This document shows positions 23,637 to 32,990 of a DNA stretch of 64,000 nt, one piece after another. A program made the translations under genes and the position numbers. How positions within the stretch are numbered: the stretch's first letter is position 1; each line of letters starts with the position of its first letter. This DNA is from Roseovarius sp. (lineage in GTDB: Bacteria; Pseudomonadota; Alphaproteobacteria; Rhodobacterales; Rhodobacteraceae): positions 184,797 through 248,796 of the forward strand of contig NZ_JAUCYU010000007.1 of the NCBI RefSeq assembly GCF_030373445.1. The letters run 5' to 3'. The notes under the pieces are model-generated. The model did not search any database. It saw nothing but the letters and a program-made list of their open reading frames with translations, and was not told the origin of the DNA.

Positions 23637-24253
23637 GTCGCAAATCCGAGGATCTTGGTGGTGGTGCCCGGCGCGCTGGCCGGAATGTCGGTCGCCTCGA
23701 GCTCCTCGAGCGCCTCGGTGATCGCCGTGGTGGTGGTCCGCTGCACCCAATAGGTGCCGGCAATGGACGGCAGGGCCGAGGCGGCGACGGTCTTGCCGTT
23801 GATGCCAAAGACCCCGCCTTCATAGTCAGCGACGAAGTAAGGCGCACGGCACACGCCAGCAGGGATATAATCCGCGAACCAAGGCTTTCCGGGGATCAGC
23901 ATCATCTTTGCTGACAGGCTGACATACTGCTCGCCCGACGCATTGGCCTGATAAGGCGGGCTGCCCTTCAGTATCTTGAACCAGACCGGCTCCTGGGTCA
24001 GAGGGTCGCGGAAGATAAACCGATTGATCCCATGATTGAGGTCCGTCTTGTACCACTCCTTGAAGATCGCGTACTGCTCCCGGGTCAGCACCCGAAAGGA
24101 AACGTCGAACACCTCCGGCACGCCCGTTGTCAGCGGCCTTTCCATCGGCGCGCCTATGTCACCTTGGAACGATGCCCGGTTGTCCATGAACCCGCCGGAG
24201 TAGCTGGTGAGTGGTTTCTGGGGGAGTGATGTAGGCCAGTATGCTAGGCTCAT
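23633..24253 (-). CDS. Phage tail structural protein, distal/minor tail-like (206 aa)
   Basis: This protein directly follows the tape-measure gene with a four-base overlap, the position of distal tail or gpM-like proteins in siphophages. It is rich in strands and has the pattern FRVLTREQYAIFKEWYKTDL followed by FIFRDPLTQEPVWFK, as in tail-tip adaptors that bind the tube end. I do not recognise an exact family. No further tail-tip genes follow it. Confidence 0.65.
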   Translation of the reverse strand: MSLAYWPTSLPQKPLTSYSGGFMDNRASFQGDIGAPMERPLTTGVPEVFDVSFRVLTREQYAIFKEWYKTDLNHGINRFIFRDPLTQEPVWFKILKGSPPYQANASGEQYVSLSAKMMLIPGKPWFADYIPAGVCRAPYFVADYEGGVFGINGKTVAASALPSIAGTYWVQRTTTTAITEALEELEATDIPASAPGTTTKILGFAT

Positions 24254-26583
24254 CTTGCGACCTTTCTCGATTTTGCGCCGTATCGGCTGCCAAAGGAACT
24301 GTCCATCTCGCCGCGCGAGACCGCGGAATTGACCTCGGCAATCAGGATTTCGCGTCCATCCGGGCCACGCTCTCGGCGCTGCTCCACCGAAGTATCCGTG
24401 CCCCGGTTATTGACCACCCGGAACTCGATGGAAGGGCCGTCGCCCGAACCCTGAGCCCCGTTCGGAATGACTCGTTCCCCGCGTTCCAGGATGGCAGGAA
24501 CCTCGTTCGCCCTCAGGCCGGCGCCCATTGTTCCATTGTGGTATCGAGGCGCACCGGCGAACACCGAAGGTGAAACTGTGCGTCGGTGACCACCATGACC
24601 GACAATTCCACCCTCGTGGTGGATCGCTGCCGCGATGCCCCCGCCCCCACCGCCTCTTGCGCCACCGAACAGACTGCCACCAAACGAGCCGAACAGATTA
24701 CCAAAGAGGCCGCTGAGAGCCGCTTCCAGCGCAAGGTCTGCGAGCCTTGCGATCAGTCGACTGATGGCTTCCTCGGCGCTTGCCGCGCCGGTGATGAAGT
24801 CCGCGAAGGCACTCTGGGCCGCGTCCCGGAATTCCTCCTGCATGTCCTCGGCCTCTTGCATCCGGTCCCTGATGGCATCAACGCCATTCGCGGCATCCAC
24901 ATATTCCGCGGCGAGGGCCTCGATCTGGGCAACCAACTCCGGCGTGATCTCGATCCCGGCCAATTGGGCTTCGTGCAGCAGCTCCGCCTTCTTCGCGGCA
25001 TAGTCCATCGCATCACCCACGTTGCGCCCGCTCTCGGCCACGGACGCCAGGGCTAGGGCCTCCTGCTCCAATGCTGCTATATCCGCACGTGTCTCCTGAA
25101 TCTCCTTCTGGAAATCGTCGAGGGTCTGCGAGCCGCCGCCGGTAGTCGCACCGGGAACCCCGAAGCTGGCATCCACACTCGGCAGCCGCGGGCGCAGCGA
25201 GGTCTTCGGCGCGTAGGGGTTCGGCGGCCTGTTGTTCGGACGGCCGTTGCGAGGGCCGTATTCGACGCCGGTTTCGGTGTCGCCCTCGGGCAGGTTTGCG
25301 CGAAGCGCCGCGGCGTTCTGGGCGGCCGTCCGGAGGGCCTCGGCAATCCCGCCAATAGCTCCGATCACGTTGCCGAAACGCTGGGCATCCACGTCGCTCA
25401 GGCCCTGCACGAGTTCTTCGGATTCCTCCACCAGGTCGGCCACCGCGCCCTCGAAGTCGCCGGCGCTCGTGGCCCCGTTCTGGAAGGCGCGCATTTCCGC
25501 ATCGATCTCTTGCAGAATCGCGGCCAGCTCGTGCGCCTCGTCGATATCGGCCACGTCCATCAGACGGATACCATCCGGCCCGGTGGCCCTGTTGATGGCC
25601 CGGTACAGCTCTTCGTAGGTGTCCACGAGGTCTTCGACGCCGGCCTTCTGATCTTCGGTCAGTGCGGCCGCATCCTTCAGGGCGCGGTAATTGGCCTCGC
25701 CCATCATCGCGATAGCGCGCTCGGCCGATCCGAATATGTCGTCGACGTCGAAGCTGAAGGCTTCTTCCAGCGCGCCCGCGAGGTTCACCACGACGGTCTT
25801 CGAGAGTGTTGCCACCCGCGCCTGAACTTCGGCGAACTTGCGATCCAGCTCGGCGGCGCGTTCCACCGCCTCTTCATCGATCACGATGCCCAGTTCGTTA
25901 GCTCTCGCCGTGAGCTGGCGGATACCCCGTTCGCCCTGGTCGAGCAGCTCCACGAACCGCTCGCCCGCCGTACCGCCGAACACCTCGTCGGCCACGCGGA
26001 TTTGCGCGGCACTGTCGAGATCCTCCATCCGCCCGATGATATCGGCGAAGAGTTCCTCCGGCTCCTCCAGGCGGCGCTTCAGGTCGCTGGCGCCGTAACC
26101 CAGGCGTCGGAACGCCTCGGCCGCCGGTCCCTGGCCGGTGACGATGAATTCATCGGCGCGTAGTTGCAGCTCCTTCAGCCCGTCGATCAGGGCGTCCACC
26201 TCGATCCGATTTTGCTCGCCGACAAATTTCAATTCCTGAAAGGCCGTGATGCTCATCCCGGATCGCTCGGCTTGTCGGCCGAGTTCGGCCAAGCTGCGAA
26301 CCGCATCGGTGGAAGCTTTCGTGATCGCGGCCATGCCGGCAGCGATAGCCGTCGCCGCAAACGCCTTGCCGAACGATCCGATGCGCGTCGATGTGGAGGC
26401 CAGAGCCTGGTTGATCCGGTTTGTGGAGGTGAGCATGTCACGCTCCATCGCGTTGGTCGTGACCTTCGACCCGCGGCGCAGGGCATTGTAGGAATTCGTG
26501 CCCCGCTTCTCGGCCTTGAGCATGTTCTTCTCGAAATCCCGGATGCGGGCTTCGAGGGCAACGATTAGGCGCTCTTCGTCCAT
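24250..26583 (-). CDS. Phage tail tape-measure protein (777 aa)
   Basis: This is a long, mostly helical protein with an N-terminal coiled coil (VALEARIRDFEKNMLKAEKR), a hydrophobic segment (AFAATAIAAGMAAITKAS), a mid-part GLKELQLRADEF typical of lambda-type tape measures, and a glycine-rich region before the C-terminus (SLFGGARGGGGGG). The start at 26583 has AAAGGAG six bases upstream. The family rule of about 0.15 nm per residue implies a tail near 115 nm, a siphovirus-type size. Confidence 0.9.
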   Translation of the reverse strand: MDEERLIVALEARIRDFEKNMLKAEKRGTNSYNALRRGSKVTTNAMERDMLTSTNRINQALASTSTRIGSFGKAFAATAIAAGMAAITKASTDAVRSLAELGRQAERSGMSITAFQELKFVGEQNRIEVDALIDGLKELQLRADEFIVTGQGPAAEAFRRLGYGASDLKRRLEEPEELFADIIGRMEDLDSAAQIRVADEVFGGTAGERFVELLDQGERGIRQLTARANELGIVIDEEAVERAAELDRKFAEVQARVATLSKTVVVNLAGALEEAFSFDVDDIFGSAERAIAMMGEANYRALKDAAALTEDQKAGVEDLVDTYEELYRAINRATGPDGIRLMDVADIDEAHELAAILQEIDAEMRAFQNGATSAGDFEGAVADLVEESEELVQGLSDVDAQRFGNVIGAIGGIAEALRTAAQNAAALRANLPEGDTETGVEYGPRNGRPNNRPPNPYAPKTSLRPRLPSVDASFGVPGATTGGGSQTLDDFQKEIQETRADIAALEQEALALASVAESGRNVGDAMDYAAKKAELLHEAQLAGIEITPELVAQIEALAAEYVDAANGVDAIRDRMQEAEDMQEEFRDAAQSAFADFITGAASAEEAISRLIARLADLALEAALSGLFGNLFGSFGGSLFGGARGGGGGGIAAAIHHEGGIVGHGGHRRTVSPSVFAGAPRYHNGTMGAGLRANEVPAILERGERVIPNGAQGSGDGPSIEFRVVNNRGTDTSVEQRRERGPDGREILIAEVNSAVSRGEMDSSFGSRYGAKSRKVAR

Positions 26584-26594
26584 ACCAATCTCCT

Positions 26595-28220
26595 TTACGC
26601 GGTCCACATGTCGTCAGTGAACCAGCCCGCCGAGGTTACGAGCCCGCCCTCATCCGCAGCACAACGCGACACCGCCATTGCCGCGGCCACGGCCCCGTCG
26701 ATCGACAGCCACTTCTGCGATTTGGTGAACTTGGCGACATGCCCGTGATCGTTCCGCTTCACTGCCACGTTCGCGAAGCAGTGGCGCAACACCGGGTGCG
26801 CGCCGTGATGGAGCTCCCCGCCGAGGATGGCCCGTTCCAGTTCCTGGTAGGCCGGCATCATCAGCGACGGCACCTGGCGCATGTCGATGGCAGGAAGTCC
26901 CTTGTCGAGGATACGCGGCTGGACCTGCCGGGCCATGTGCGGATCGAAGGCGATCTCGCGCACGTTGAAGCGTTCGCACAGCTCGACAATTTGGCTCTCG
27001 ATTTCGAGGTAATCGATCACGTTGCCTTCGGTGGCGGTGATCAATCCCTGCTCATGCCATTCCACGTAATTCGCGCCAGAGGCATCCTCACGGGCGCGTA
27101 GCGTGTCCTCGGGGCAGAAGAACCACGGGTGCAGGAAATACCCCTCCGCCACACGCCAGCACGCCACGATAACGCTAAGGTCGATCGTCGACGAAAGGTC
27201 CACCGCCAGCCAGCAATCCGCCTCCTCGAGCGTATCGAGTTCGAAGCCCTTTCGCCCGGCGTCGTAGATTTCCATGTCCACGAACGGGTCGGTTGCCGTG
27301 TCGAGCCAGATGTTCAGCTTCAACTGCTTCAGGGATTGCCGTTCACCGATGCTGCGCTCCGCACGCTGGGCATGGCGCCGGAACCCGGCAAGGCTCGGAT
27401 AGCCGTGGCGCAGACCCGGATTGACGCGGTGCCAGAAGTCTTCATCACGCCAGTCCACGTCCCGCGCGGCCTCGAAGAGAATGGGCAAAATCGACGGGTC
27501 TTCGACCTCGCCACGCGCCACGCGCCGGGCATCCTCGATCACCTCGTGTGCGAGGTTGTCGTTCCCTCGCCCGGCTGTCGTCGCGACCACGAGCAGCGAG
27601 TCGTCAACCTTGTCGAGGCCGGTTGTCAGTGCCTCCCATAGGTAGCGGTTCGGCCATAGGTGGATCTCGTCGGCCAAAACGAAATTCGGGGTCGAGCCGT
27701 GCTGCGGTCCAGCATCGCCGCTGACCACCTGCATGGCCGCGCCGTCCTTCCGGTAAATCACCTTCTTCGGGGCATTGTGCGCGTCATACGCTTTGACGGC
27801 AGCCTCGATGCGCTTGTCTTCCCGGATGATACCCATCGCCTCTCGGAAGGCGATGCCCGCCTGTGTGCGGTCGAGAGCGGCGAAAATGGCCTCTCCCGAG
27901 GGCACCCGTTCTGGCCCGATTGTGTGCAGAAGGGCCAGCGCCGCGGACAGGCTGGTCTTTCTGTTCCCACGCGGCAGGAGAAGAACGGCAGTCGTGACGA
28001 TCCGCCGGCCGTGTTCATCGCGTGGCCCATAGATGCGCCGCACGATCCGCTCCTGCCAGGGATCGAGCTGAAAAGCCCGGCGGGGCAGCTTGGATTTCGG
28101 GTGTCGCAACGCCCGCAGAAACTTCACCGCCCGCTCGCCGTAGCCGAACGGGTCAGGGATTTCGGTGTCGTCGTAGATCCAATGTGGGAAAGTATCAGGC
28201 GACTTCGAGCGGATTGTCAT
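26595..28220 (-). CDS. terL: Terminase large subunit
   Basis: This is a 541-residue DNA-packaging motor with nuclease. The ATPase has a Walker A variant PRGNRKTS (residues 83-90) and Walker B FVLADE (180-185). The nuclease part has acidic residues in WLAVDLSSTIDLS, REIAFDPHMA and WLSIDGAVAAAMA. It is of the HK97/Terminase_1 type. The start overlaps terS by 26 bases. Unusually, it is followed by the tape-measure gene and not by the portal gene. Confidence 0.95.
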   Translation of the reverse strand: MTIRSKSPDTFPHWIYDDTEIPDPFGYGERAVKFLRALRHPKSKLPRRAFQLDPWQERIVRRIYGPRDEHGRRIVTTAVLLLPRGNRKTSLSAALALLHTIGPERVPSGEAIFAALDRTQAGIAFREAMGIIREDKRIEAAVKAYDAHNAPKKVIYRKDGAAMQVVSGDAGPQHGSTPNFVLADEIHLWPNRYLWEALTTGLDKVDDSLLVVATTAGRGNDNLAHEVIEDARRVARGEVEDPSILPILFEAARDVDWRDEDFWHRVNPGLRHGYPSLAGFRRHAQRAERSIGERQSLKQLKLNIWLDTATDPFVDMEIYDAGRKGFELDTLEEADCWLAVDLSSTIDLSVIVACWRVAEGYFLHPWFFCPEDTLRAREDASGANYVEWHEQGLITATEGNVIDYLEIESQIVELCERFNVREIAFDPHMARQVQPRILDKGLPAIDMRQVPSLMMPAYQELERAILGGELHHGAHPVLRHCFANVAVKRNDHGHVAKFTKSQKWLSIDGAVAAAMAVSRCAADEGGLVTSAGWFTDDMWTA

Positions 28221-28602
28221 CGTCGTCCTCCGGGTCGTCGTCGCGGATGGCCGGACGCGATCGCGAGACGGGCGTCAGGCCCAGCTCGGCGGCTAGAAGG
28301 CGGGCACGGGTCATCGCGTCCGACTGGATACCCACGGCCGGGTTGCGCTTCATTTTCCCTTCAAGGTCCACGATCACGCGGCCATGCGTCTGCAGATGCT
28401 CTTCCATCTCGCGCACCGTGCCGATCGCGACACAGTAATTCTCCAGGCTTCCAAGGTCAGCGTCGGTCAGGATGCGCCGTTCAGTCAGGATCGGCATGAC
28501 TCGCCGCCATTCCTTCGCGGACTCCTCGGCCAGCCAATCGGGCGCTGGCACATCCGCGATCGCGTCCGGGTCGGTGATCAGGTGCGGTTTCGTGCCTCTC
28601 AT
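28195..28602 (-). CDS. terS: Terminase small subunit, P27 family
   Basis: This is a 135-residue DNA-recognition subunit of the terminase, of the P27 kind: RGTKPHLI at the N-terminus, DWLAEESAKEWRRVMPIL in the core, and a very acidic C-terminal tail. The ATG at 28602 follows GGGAGGTGATGCC and overlaps the stop of the head-closure gene. In HK97-like phages terS opens the head operon; here it lies after the connector genes. Confidence 0.9.
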   Translation of the reverse strand: MRGTKPHLITDPDAIADVPAPDWLAEESAKEWRRVMPILTERRILTDADLGSLENYCVAIGTVREMEEHLQTHGRVIVDLEGKMKRNPAVGIQSDAMTRARLLAAELGLTPVSRSRPAIRDDDPEDDDDNPLEVA

Positions 28603-28916
28603 GGCATCACCTCCCGACAACGAAACTCCAAGCCCTTCCGGCGGCCGATGCGCGTGATCTCTTCAATATCGTACGCCGCGCCGTCGAAACTCACGCGGTC
28701 CTCATCGGTCACCCCGTCGAGGTGTCGCGTGCGAAACACGACAGTTGTCTCGCTGGTCTCCCCCGCATTGCGGAGGAATTCCTCGGTCGAGCGCTCCACC
28801 AGCTCGGCACGCAGGGTCGCAACCTTCCCCCAGGTCGAGGATGGCGTGCCGGCATCGTTCACCGTCACGCTGGCGCGCTGGATCTCGATGACGTGCACAA
28901 GTTTGCCGGATCTCAT
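28599..28916 (-). CDS. Head-tail adaptor / head closure protein (105 aa)
   Basis: The start at 28916 (MRSGKLVHVIEIQR) overlaps the stop of the tail-terminator gene; longer starts read through that gene. The sequence pattern, RSGKL..IEIQ and then FRTRHLDGVT..DRVSFDGAAYDIEEI, is that of the SPP1 gp16/HK97 gp7-like closure family that seals the portal after packaging. In related phages this gene usually precedes the gp10-like gene. Confidence 0.85.
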   Translation of the reverse strand: MRSGKLVHVIEIQRASVTVNDAGTPSSTWGKVATLRAELVERSTEEFLRNAGETSETTVVFRTRHLDGVTDEDRVSFDGAAYDIEEITRIGRRKGLEFRCREVMP

Positions 28917-29329
28917 GGCGCCACCTCTTCGACAAGGCAGTCGATGGTCATCACGCCGTGCGAGCTTTCCCCGTCCGGGTCGGACAGCGCGCGCATGCTC
29001 GAAACGCGCCAGTCGGCGCAGTGGTAGCCGGGGCCGAGGTCGAGCCGTCCTGTGCGGATCGCGGCGCGGATCGCCGCCATGATCTCTTTCACGCCCTCGC
29101 GCGAGGGCTCGGTCTTCCACACATGAACCGTGTGATAGACGCGGCTGCGGGTGCGCGCGATGCTTCGGCCCTCGTCGATCACTTGCGCATCGCCGATGAC
29201 AATGCCGGGCCGTGGCGCCGGCCGGGCGTTCCGGTCGAGGATGGAGCTTGCAGGCACGAGGTCCGTGACCGCTGGCGTGGCCACGAGACGCGCCCGGATG
29301 GCTTTCTGTACTGCAAGATCAACGCTCAT
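28913..29329 (-). CDS. DUF3168 family tail terminator/completion protein (138 aa)
   Basis: This is a small tail-completion protein that caps the tube where it joins the head. The family pattern is visible in LAVQKAIRARLVATPAVTDL, the PGIVIGDAQV strand and the middle block HTVHVWKTEPSREGVKEI. Four-base overlaps occur on both sides with its neighbours in the connector cluster. Confidence 0.87.
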   Translation of the reverse strand: MSVDLAVQKAIRARLVATPAVTDLVPASSILDRNARPAPRPGIVIGDAQVIDEGRSIARTRSRVYHTVHVWKTEPSREGVKEIMAAIRAAIRTGRLDLGPGYHCADWRVSSMRALSDPDGESSHGVMTIDCLVEEVAP

Positions 29330-29736
29330 TTCGCCTCCCTGATGGCCTTGGCGAGCGCGCGCTTGATGCGCCGTTCCGCCCGCGGCTTGGCCAGACGAAA
29401 GCCCGGCCAGAAGAACGGCTGCGCCGGATGATGCTTGGTGCCGTATTCCTGCAGGTGCGGGTAGCGCACATCGGCGTTGCCGGCCGTGATGGCCACCTGG
29501 TTCTCCGGCACAACATGCGAGCCGCCCGGTTGCGAGTAAGGCGGCGTGGCATGTCCGGAGAGGGTCACCGCGATGGAGCCGATCAGATCGCCTTCATCCT
29601 CTGGCGCCAGGCTCTCCATCGCCTCTGCAATCTCGTAACCGCCCTGGGCAAGCGCGGGCTCCGCACCGACCTTGCCGGCCTGGATCATGGCCCGAATGCG
29701 CCTCTGGAACTTGGAAAGGCCACCGTCATCTGCCAT
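29326..29736 (-). CDS. HK97 gp10-like head-tail protein (136 aa)
   Basis: This is a member of the HK97-gp10_like family that acts at the head-tail joint. It has an N-terminal charged helix (FQRRIRAMIQAGKV), the block APEDEGDLIGSIAV, and the typical YPHLQEYGTKHHPAQPFFWP motif near the C-terminus. It overlaps the next gene by 4 bases and the upstream connector gene by one. Confidence 0.9.
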   Translation of the reverse strand: MADDGGLSKFQRRIRAMIQAGKVGAEPALAQGGYEIAEAMESLAPEDEGDLIGSIAVTLSGHATPPYSQPGGSHVVPENQVAITAGNADVRYPHLQEYGTKHHPAQPFFWPGFRLAKPRAERRIKRALAKAIREAK

Positions 29737-30053
29737 TAGAAGGAAAACTCCCGATACGCGGTCACCAGCTCTTGCACGCCATAAGGAACCTCGGCGACGC
29801 TCGTGCCGGTCAGGGCCGTCTCGCGCTGTTCATACCACCAGGCCGCAAGCTGCAGCACGGCCTCGATCAGGGCCGGCGGGATCGGTTCCTGGTCTTCACC
29901 GCCGAAGCATTCCTCGATCTGGAACCCCAGCATGCGCTCGATGTGGTTGTGAGCCGCGTCGAGCTTCTGCTGGAGAAGGCCATCATCCTCCGGACCGATA
30001 TCATCGGTGAAGGAAAGCTGGGCCTTCAGGTCATCGAGTTCCGCGATCGCCAT
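29736..30053 (-). CDS. Head-tail connector protein, gp6-like (105 aa)
   Basis: This is a helical adaptor that forms a ring under the portal. The pattern LDDLKAQLSF, LDAAHNHIERMLGF and ALIEAVLQLAAWWYEQRE is diagnostic of the HK97 gp6-like family. It comes after the tail tube gene, whereas in HK97-like genomes it directly follows the capsid gene. Confidence 0.9.
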   Translation of the reverse strand: MAIAELDDLKAQLSFTDDIGPEDDGLLQQKLDAAHNHIERMLGFQIEECFGGEDQEPIPPALIEAVLQLAAWWYEQRETALTGTSVAEVPYGVQELVTAYREFSF

Positions 30054-30061
30054 GGGCCACC

Positions 30062-30541
30062 TTACGCCTCGGCTGCGTCAACGCGCACGACGTTGGAGTT
30101 CACCCAAAGCGTGGCGTTCAATTTCATGACGTTGTTCGCGCTATCGAACTGTTCCGAGGCGCCGCCCACGATGGCCGCGAACATGCGTTCGGAGGCGGTG
30201 CCGCCCTCGGGGGCATCATCGAAGACCAGCCGGAATGCGTAGTTGTCGTCGGTCTTTTCAGCGGTATGAACCGCGATCTGCCCCGCGTCGGCGTAATCTA
30301 TGCCGCAGACGACTTCCATCGTGCCGGCGCTGCGCTGACCCTTGAGCCGTTTCGTGCGGCGGGTGCCGATGGCATCAAAGGCGATTTCCTGGGCCGTGTC
30401 GCCGAGCGAACCCAGCGATTCCAGTTCCTTGATCTCGACCCACGTTTCGCCGGAGAAGTCGGTATCCTCCAGGTCGTCGTCGGCCAGGCTGATGGCACCG
30501 CCGATGTAGAGCTTGGCGCCTGCGGTTGCGAAGATAGGCAT
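30062..30541 (-). CDS. Phage major tail tube protein (159 aa)
   Basis: This is a beta-rich tail tube subunit. Typical features are the N-terminal GAKLYIGGAISL with an early acidic loop, ELESLGSLGDTAQEIAFDAIG in the middle, and LNATLWVNSN at the C-terminus. It lacks an appended Ig-like domain. Placement upstream of the connector genes and far from the tape measure is unusual. Confidence 0.83.
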   Translation of the reverse strand: MPIFATAGAKLYIGGAISLADDDLEDTDFSGETWVEIKELESLGSLGDTAQEIAFDAIGTRRTKRLKGQRSAGTMEVVCGIDYADAGQIAVHTAEKTDDNYAFRLVFDDAPEGGTASERMFAAIVGGASEQFDSANNVMKLNATLWVNSNVVRVDAAEA

Positions 30542-30543
30542 GA

Positions 30544-30897
30544 TCAGTTCTTCCTTAAGCTGCGGCGCTCTTCACGTTGCTTTGCGCCTGAATGACAGGG
30601 GGTGCAGAGGGGTTGCCAATTGGCCTGATCCCAGAACAGTGTCTGGTCACCCCTGTGCGGTGTGATGTGGTCCACCACGGTGGCCTTCGCCCCGCAGCGG
30701 GCGCAGCGCGGCTTGCGCCTGAGAAACGCCTTGCGGGCTTTCTCCCATGCGCCAGTGTAGCCGCGCTGGCTGGAATTCGGCCGGGTCTTGTCGAACCGGG
30801 CTTTCCGCTCGGCATCCCGTTTTTGCTGACAGGGGCAGCGAACGCCATGAGCAACGCGACGTCCGCATGAACACAAAGAAGGAGGACTTTGCGGCAT
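30544..30897 (-). CDS. HNH endonuclease (117 aa)
   Basis: This is a small HNH nuclease with the zinc-type cysteine pair CARCG and the catalytic string TVVDHITPHRGD, then DQANWQPLCTPCH. Such nucleases work with terminase in cos-type packaging and are often adjacent to terS. Here it lies between a capsid-region gene and the tail tube gene, separated from terS by five genes. Confidence 0.92.
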   Translation of the reverse strand: MPQSPPSLCSCGRRVAHGVRCPCQQKRDAERKARFDKTRPNSSQRGYTGAWEKARKAFLRRKPRCARCGAKATVVDHITPHRGDQTLFWDQANWQPLCTPCHSGAKQREERRSLRKN

Positions 30898-30919
30898 GGT
30901 GCTGCCCCTGCCGTCACGG

Positions 30920-31303
30920 TCAGGTCACCGGCGCGTCGGCGGGGTGGCCCTTCACGATCGTCACCCCGGCGGCGATGGATGTGCCGCTGTTCTTGGTGAG
31001 GACCATGCGGACGTACCGCCGATAACCGATGTACCCGACCTTGACCGTGGCGTTGGCTTCGAGGCTGGCGGGGAAGCTCCCGGACAAGTGTGCCGCGGCA
31101 ACGTCCGCCCAGCCGGTCGATCCGTCCTCGCTCTCCTGCAGCTTCGCGGTGAAGTCGCCGGAAGAGACTATGGCCCCGGTGTTGATGACCACCGTCGCCG
31201 CGTTGAACCCGATCAGGTCGATCGGGTCAGCGGTGTTGGTGGCGGAGAGGACGGCAGGCGCAACCGCTTGAACCACCCCGATATTCGATGCTTGATCTCG
31301 CAT
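30920..31303 (-). CDS. Phage structural protein of unknown type (127 aa)
   Basis: This is a beta-rich soluble protein just downstream of the capsid gene. It has a pattern of repeated strands (TVVINTGAIVS, FTAKLQESEDG) ending in VRMVLTKNSG, like capsid decoration or minor head proteins. I do not recognise a specific family. Confidence 0.65.
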   Translation of the reverse strand: MRDQASNIGVVQAVAPAVLSATNTADPIDLIGFNAATVVINTGAIVSSGDFTAKLQESEDGSTGWADVAAAHLSGSFPASLEANATVKVGYIGYRRYVRMVLTKNSGTSIAAGVTIVKGHPADAPVT

Positions 31304-31315
31304 TGTTAAGTCTCC

Positions 31316-32482
31316 TCAGCTCGTGGCCATTTTCAATTTCCGGAACCGCGCGGCCTGCAAGACGCGACCACCGACACGGCGGGTGGCGTGAATGCGGGTG
31401 ACGCCTTTGCGGGCCTGTGTGTACGGATCGGACAGGATCGACATGGCGAGGCGGTCCACGATCCGATACGCGCTGAAATCGCCGTAGAGGATCGGGAAGG
31501 CATCGGCTTCAAGATCGGGCATGTCCACCGCCTCGACCACCGGGCGGCCAAGGATCGTCTCGGGCTGGCCGGCTTGGTAGGACGGTTGCCAGAGGAACCG
31601 GCCATCGCCATCCTTCAGGGTGCGCACGATGCCCAGCGTGGTGCCGTTCATCATCCAGGTACCGTTGTTCCGGTATGCGGCCGGCAGGTCATACATCAGC
31701 TTGACCAGCTGATCCGCGGAGAGGTTCGTGGCGTGGCCGTTGAGCCATTCCCCGATGCCGGCATGGGTCATCAGGCCCTCGGGCTGTCCAGCGCCGGTGC
31801 CGTTGACGAAGGCAACGCCCTCCTTTTGACCGAAGTCCTCGGCCAGAGCCATGCGCACTTCCGCCTCGGCGGTGCCGCCACTGTCGGAGAGAAGCTCGTT
31901 GCTGATGTCGACGAACGTGGTCAGCTTGTGCGGCACAACTTCGAGCTGGCCGAAAGTGACCGTCGATTCTTCGGCCTCCTCGGTCTCGCCTTCCCACTGC
32001 GCGTTGGTAATGCCGGCTCTCTTGGGATACTTGATCGAAGGTCCGGTGATGCCGCGAACGCTGGCCACAGACCGGATCGGCGAAAACTCCACGAGGTCGC
32101 GCACGAACTCCGTCGACATTTCGGCCGGCGCCAGGTAGCCCGCCTGCGGGTCGCTCGAAACGGTGAGCGCCTTGACCTCTTCATCCGGCGTCTCACGGCC
32201 CCGGCTCAGGTAAACCGCGAACGCCTTGCGCTCGATTTCCGCCTGCTCGTCGGGGTCGTCGTCACCGCCCTTGGCGCGGTTTGACTTCGCCTCTATCTTG
32301 TCGAGCCGCTCCTCGATCCTGGTCGTGTCGGTCTTCTTCTCGATCTCCTCGAGCCGCTTGTTCACGGTCTCGGTCAGATCGCCGATGGCCTTCGTGACGA
32401 TATCGTTCGGATCGTCCTCGCCGCCATCCTTGAGGGTGAGCACCGTGCTGCCCAGCAGCTCGGCCTTTTTCAGATGTCGCAT
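31316..32482 (-). CDS. HK97-family major capsid protein (388 aa)
   Basis: The first 105 residues are charged and coiled-coil (LEEIEKKTDTTRIEERLDKI), the scaffold-like delta domain removed by the prohead protease. The mature part has the HK97 fold pattern from AGYLAPAEMSTEFVRDL through VPHKLTTFVDISNELLSDS, GTGAGQPEGL and LYGDFSAYRIVDR. Length and order with the protease directly upstream are standard. Confidence 0.95.
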   Translation of the reverse strand: MRHLKKAELLGSTVLTLKDGGEDDPNDIVTKAIGDLTETVNKRLEEIEKKTDTTRIEERLDKIEAKSNRAKGGDDDPDEQAEIERKAFAVYLSRGRETPDEEVKALTVSSDPQAGYLAPAEMSTEFVRDLVEFSPIRSVASVRGITGPSIKYPKRAGITNAQWEGETEEAEESTVTFGQLEVVPHKLTTFVDISNELLSDSGGTAEAEVRMALAEDFGQKEGVAFVNGTGAGQPEGLMTHAGIGEWLNGHATNLSADQLVKLMYDLPAAYRNNGTWMMNGTTLGIVRTLKDGDGRFLWQPSYQAGQPETILGRPVVEAVDMPDLEADAFPILYGDFSAYRIVDRLAMSILSDPYTQARKGVTRIHATRRVGGRVLQAARFRKLKMATS

Positions 32483-32483
32483 G

Positions 32484-32990
32484 TCAGTTTCCTTTTGCGA
32501 GCTGCGCCGCGGCGCGTTGAAGGGATGCCGCCAGCGTCAGCGCGCGGACGGCGGTTTTTGCAGAGGTCACCCGTGCGCCGGGGTGCATCGGGATCGTGAC
32601 CAGCGAAGCTTCCATGAGTTCCAGCTCGTTGATCGTCCGGCCGCCGCGGGCGCGGGGCGTGGCCTTCTTTGTTCGGAAGCCGATCGAGATACCTCGTACG
32701 GCGCCGGCGCGGACCAGGGCACGCACTTCGCGGGCACGCGCTACGTCATCGATGAGCAAGCGCCCCTTCAGGCGCAGCCCCTCGGCATCGTCTTCAGCGG
32801 TGTCCCACGTGCCCACTGGGTCATTCTGGTCATGGCCGAAGAGCATCGGCAGGGGCAGCGAGGTGCCGGAGAATGCACCCTTCTGGATTATGTCGCCGAT
32901 CCGGTCGGCCTCGGCATACTTCCAGGCCAGCCCCTCGATGGTACCGTCATCCGTCGCGTCGAGCTTGGTTTCGAGGTACACACGTTCCAT
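32484..32990 (-). CDS. HK97-family prohead protease (168 aa)
   Basis: This is a serine protease of the U35 (herpesvirus-assemblin-like) fold that cleaves the delta domain from the capsid protein. The histidine lies in LPMLFGHDQNDPVG and the nucleophile serine in GISIGFRTK; ELMEASLVTIPM follows as is usual. It ends one base before the capsid gene region and overlaps the upstream gene by one base. Confidence 0.92.
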   Translation of the reverse strand: MERVYLETKLDATDDGTIEGLAWKYAEADRIGDIIQKGAFSGTSLPLPMLFGHDQNDPVGTWDTAEDDAEGLRLKGRLLIDDVARAREVRALVRAGAVRGISIGFRTKKATPRARGGRTINELELMEASLVTIPMHPGARVTSAKTAVRALTLAASLQRAAAQLAKGN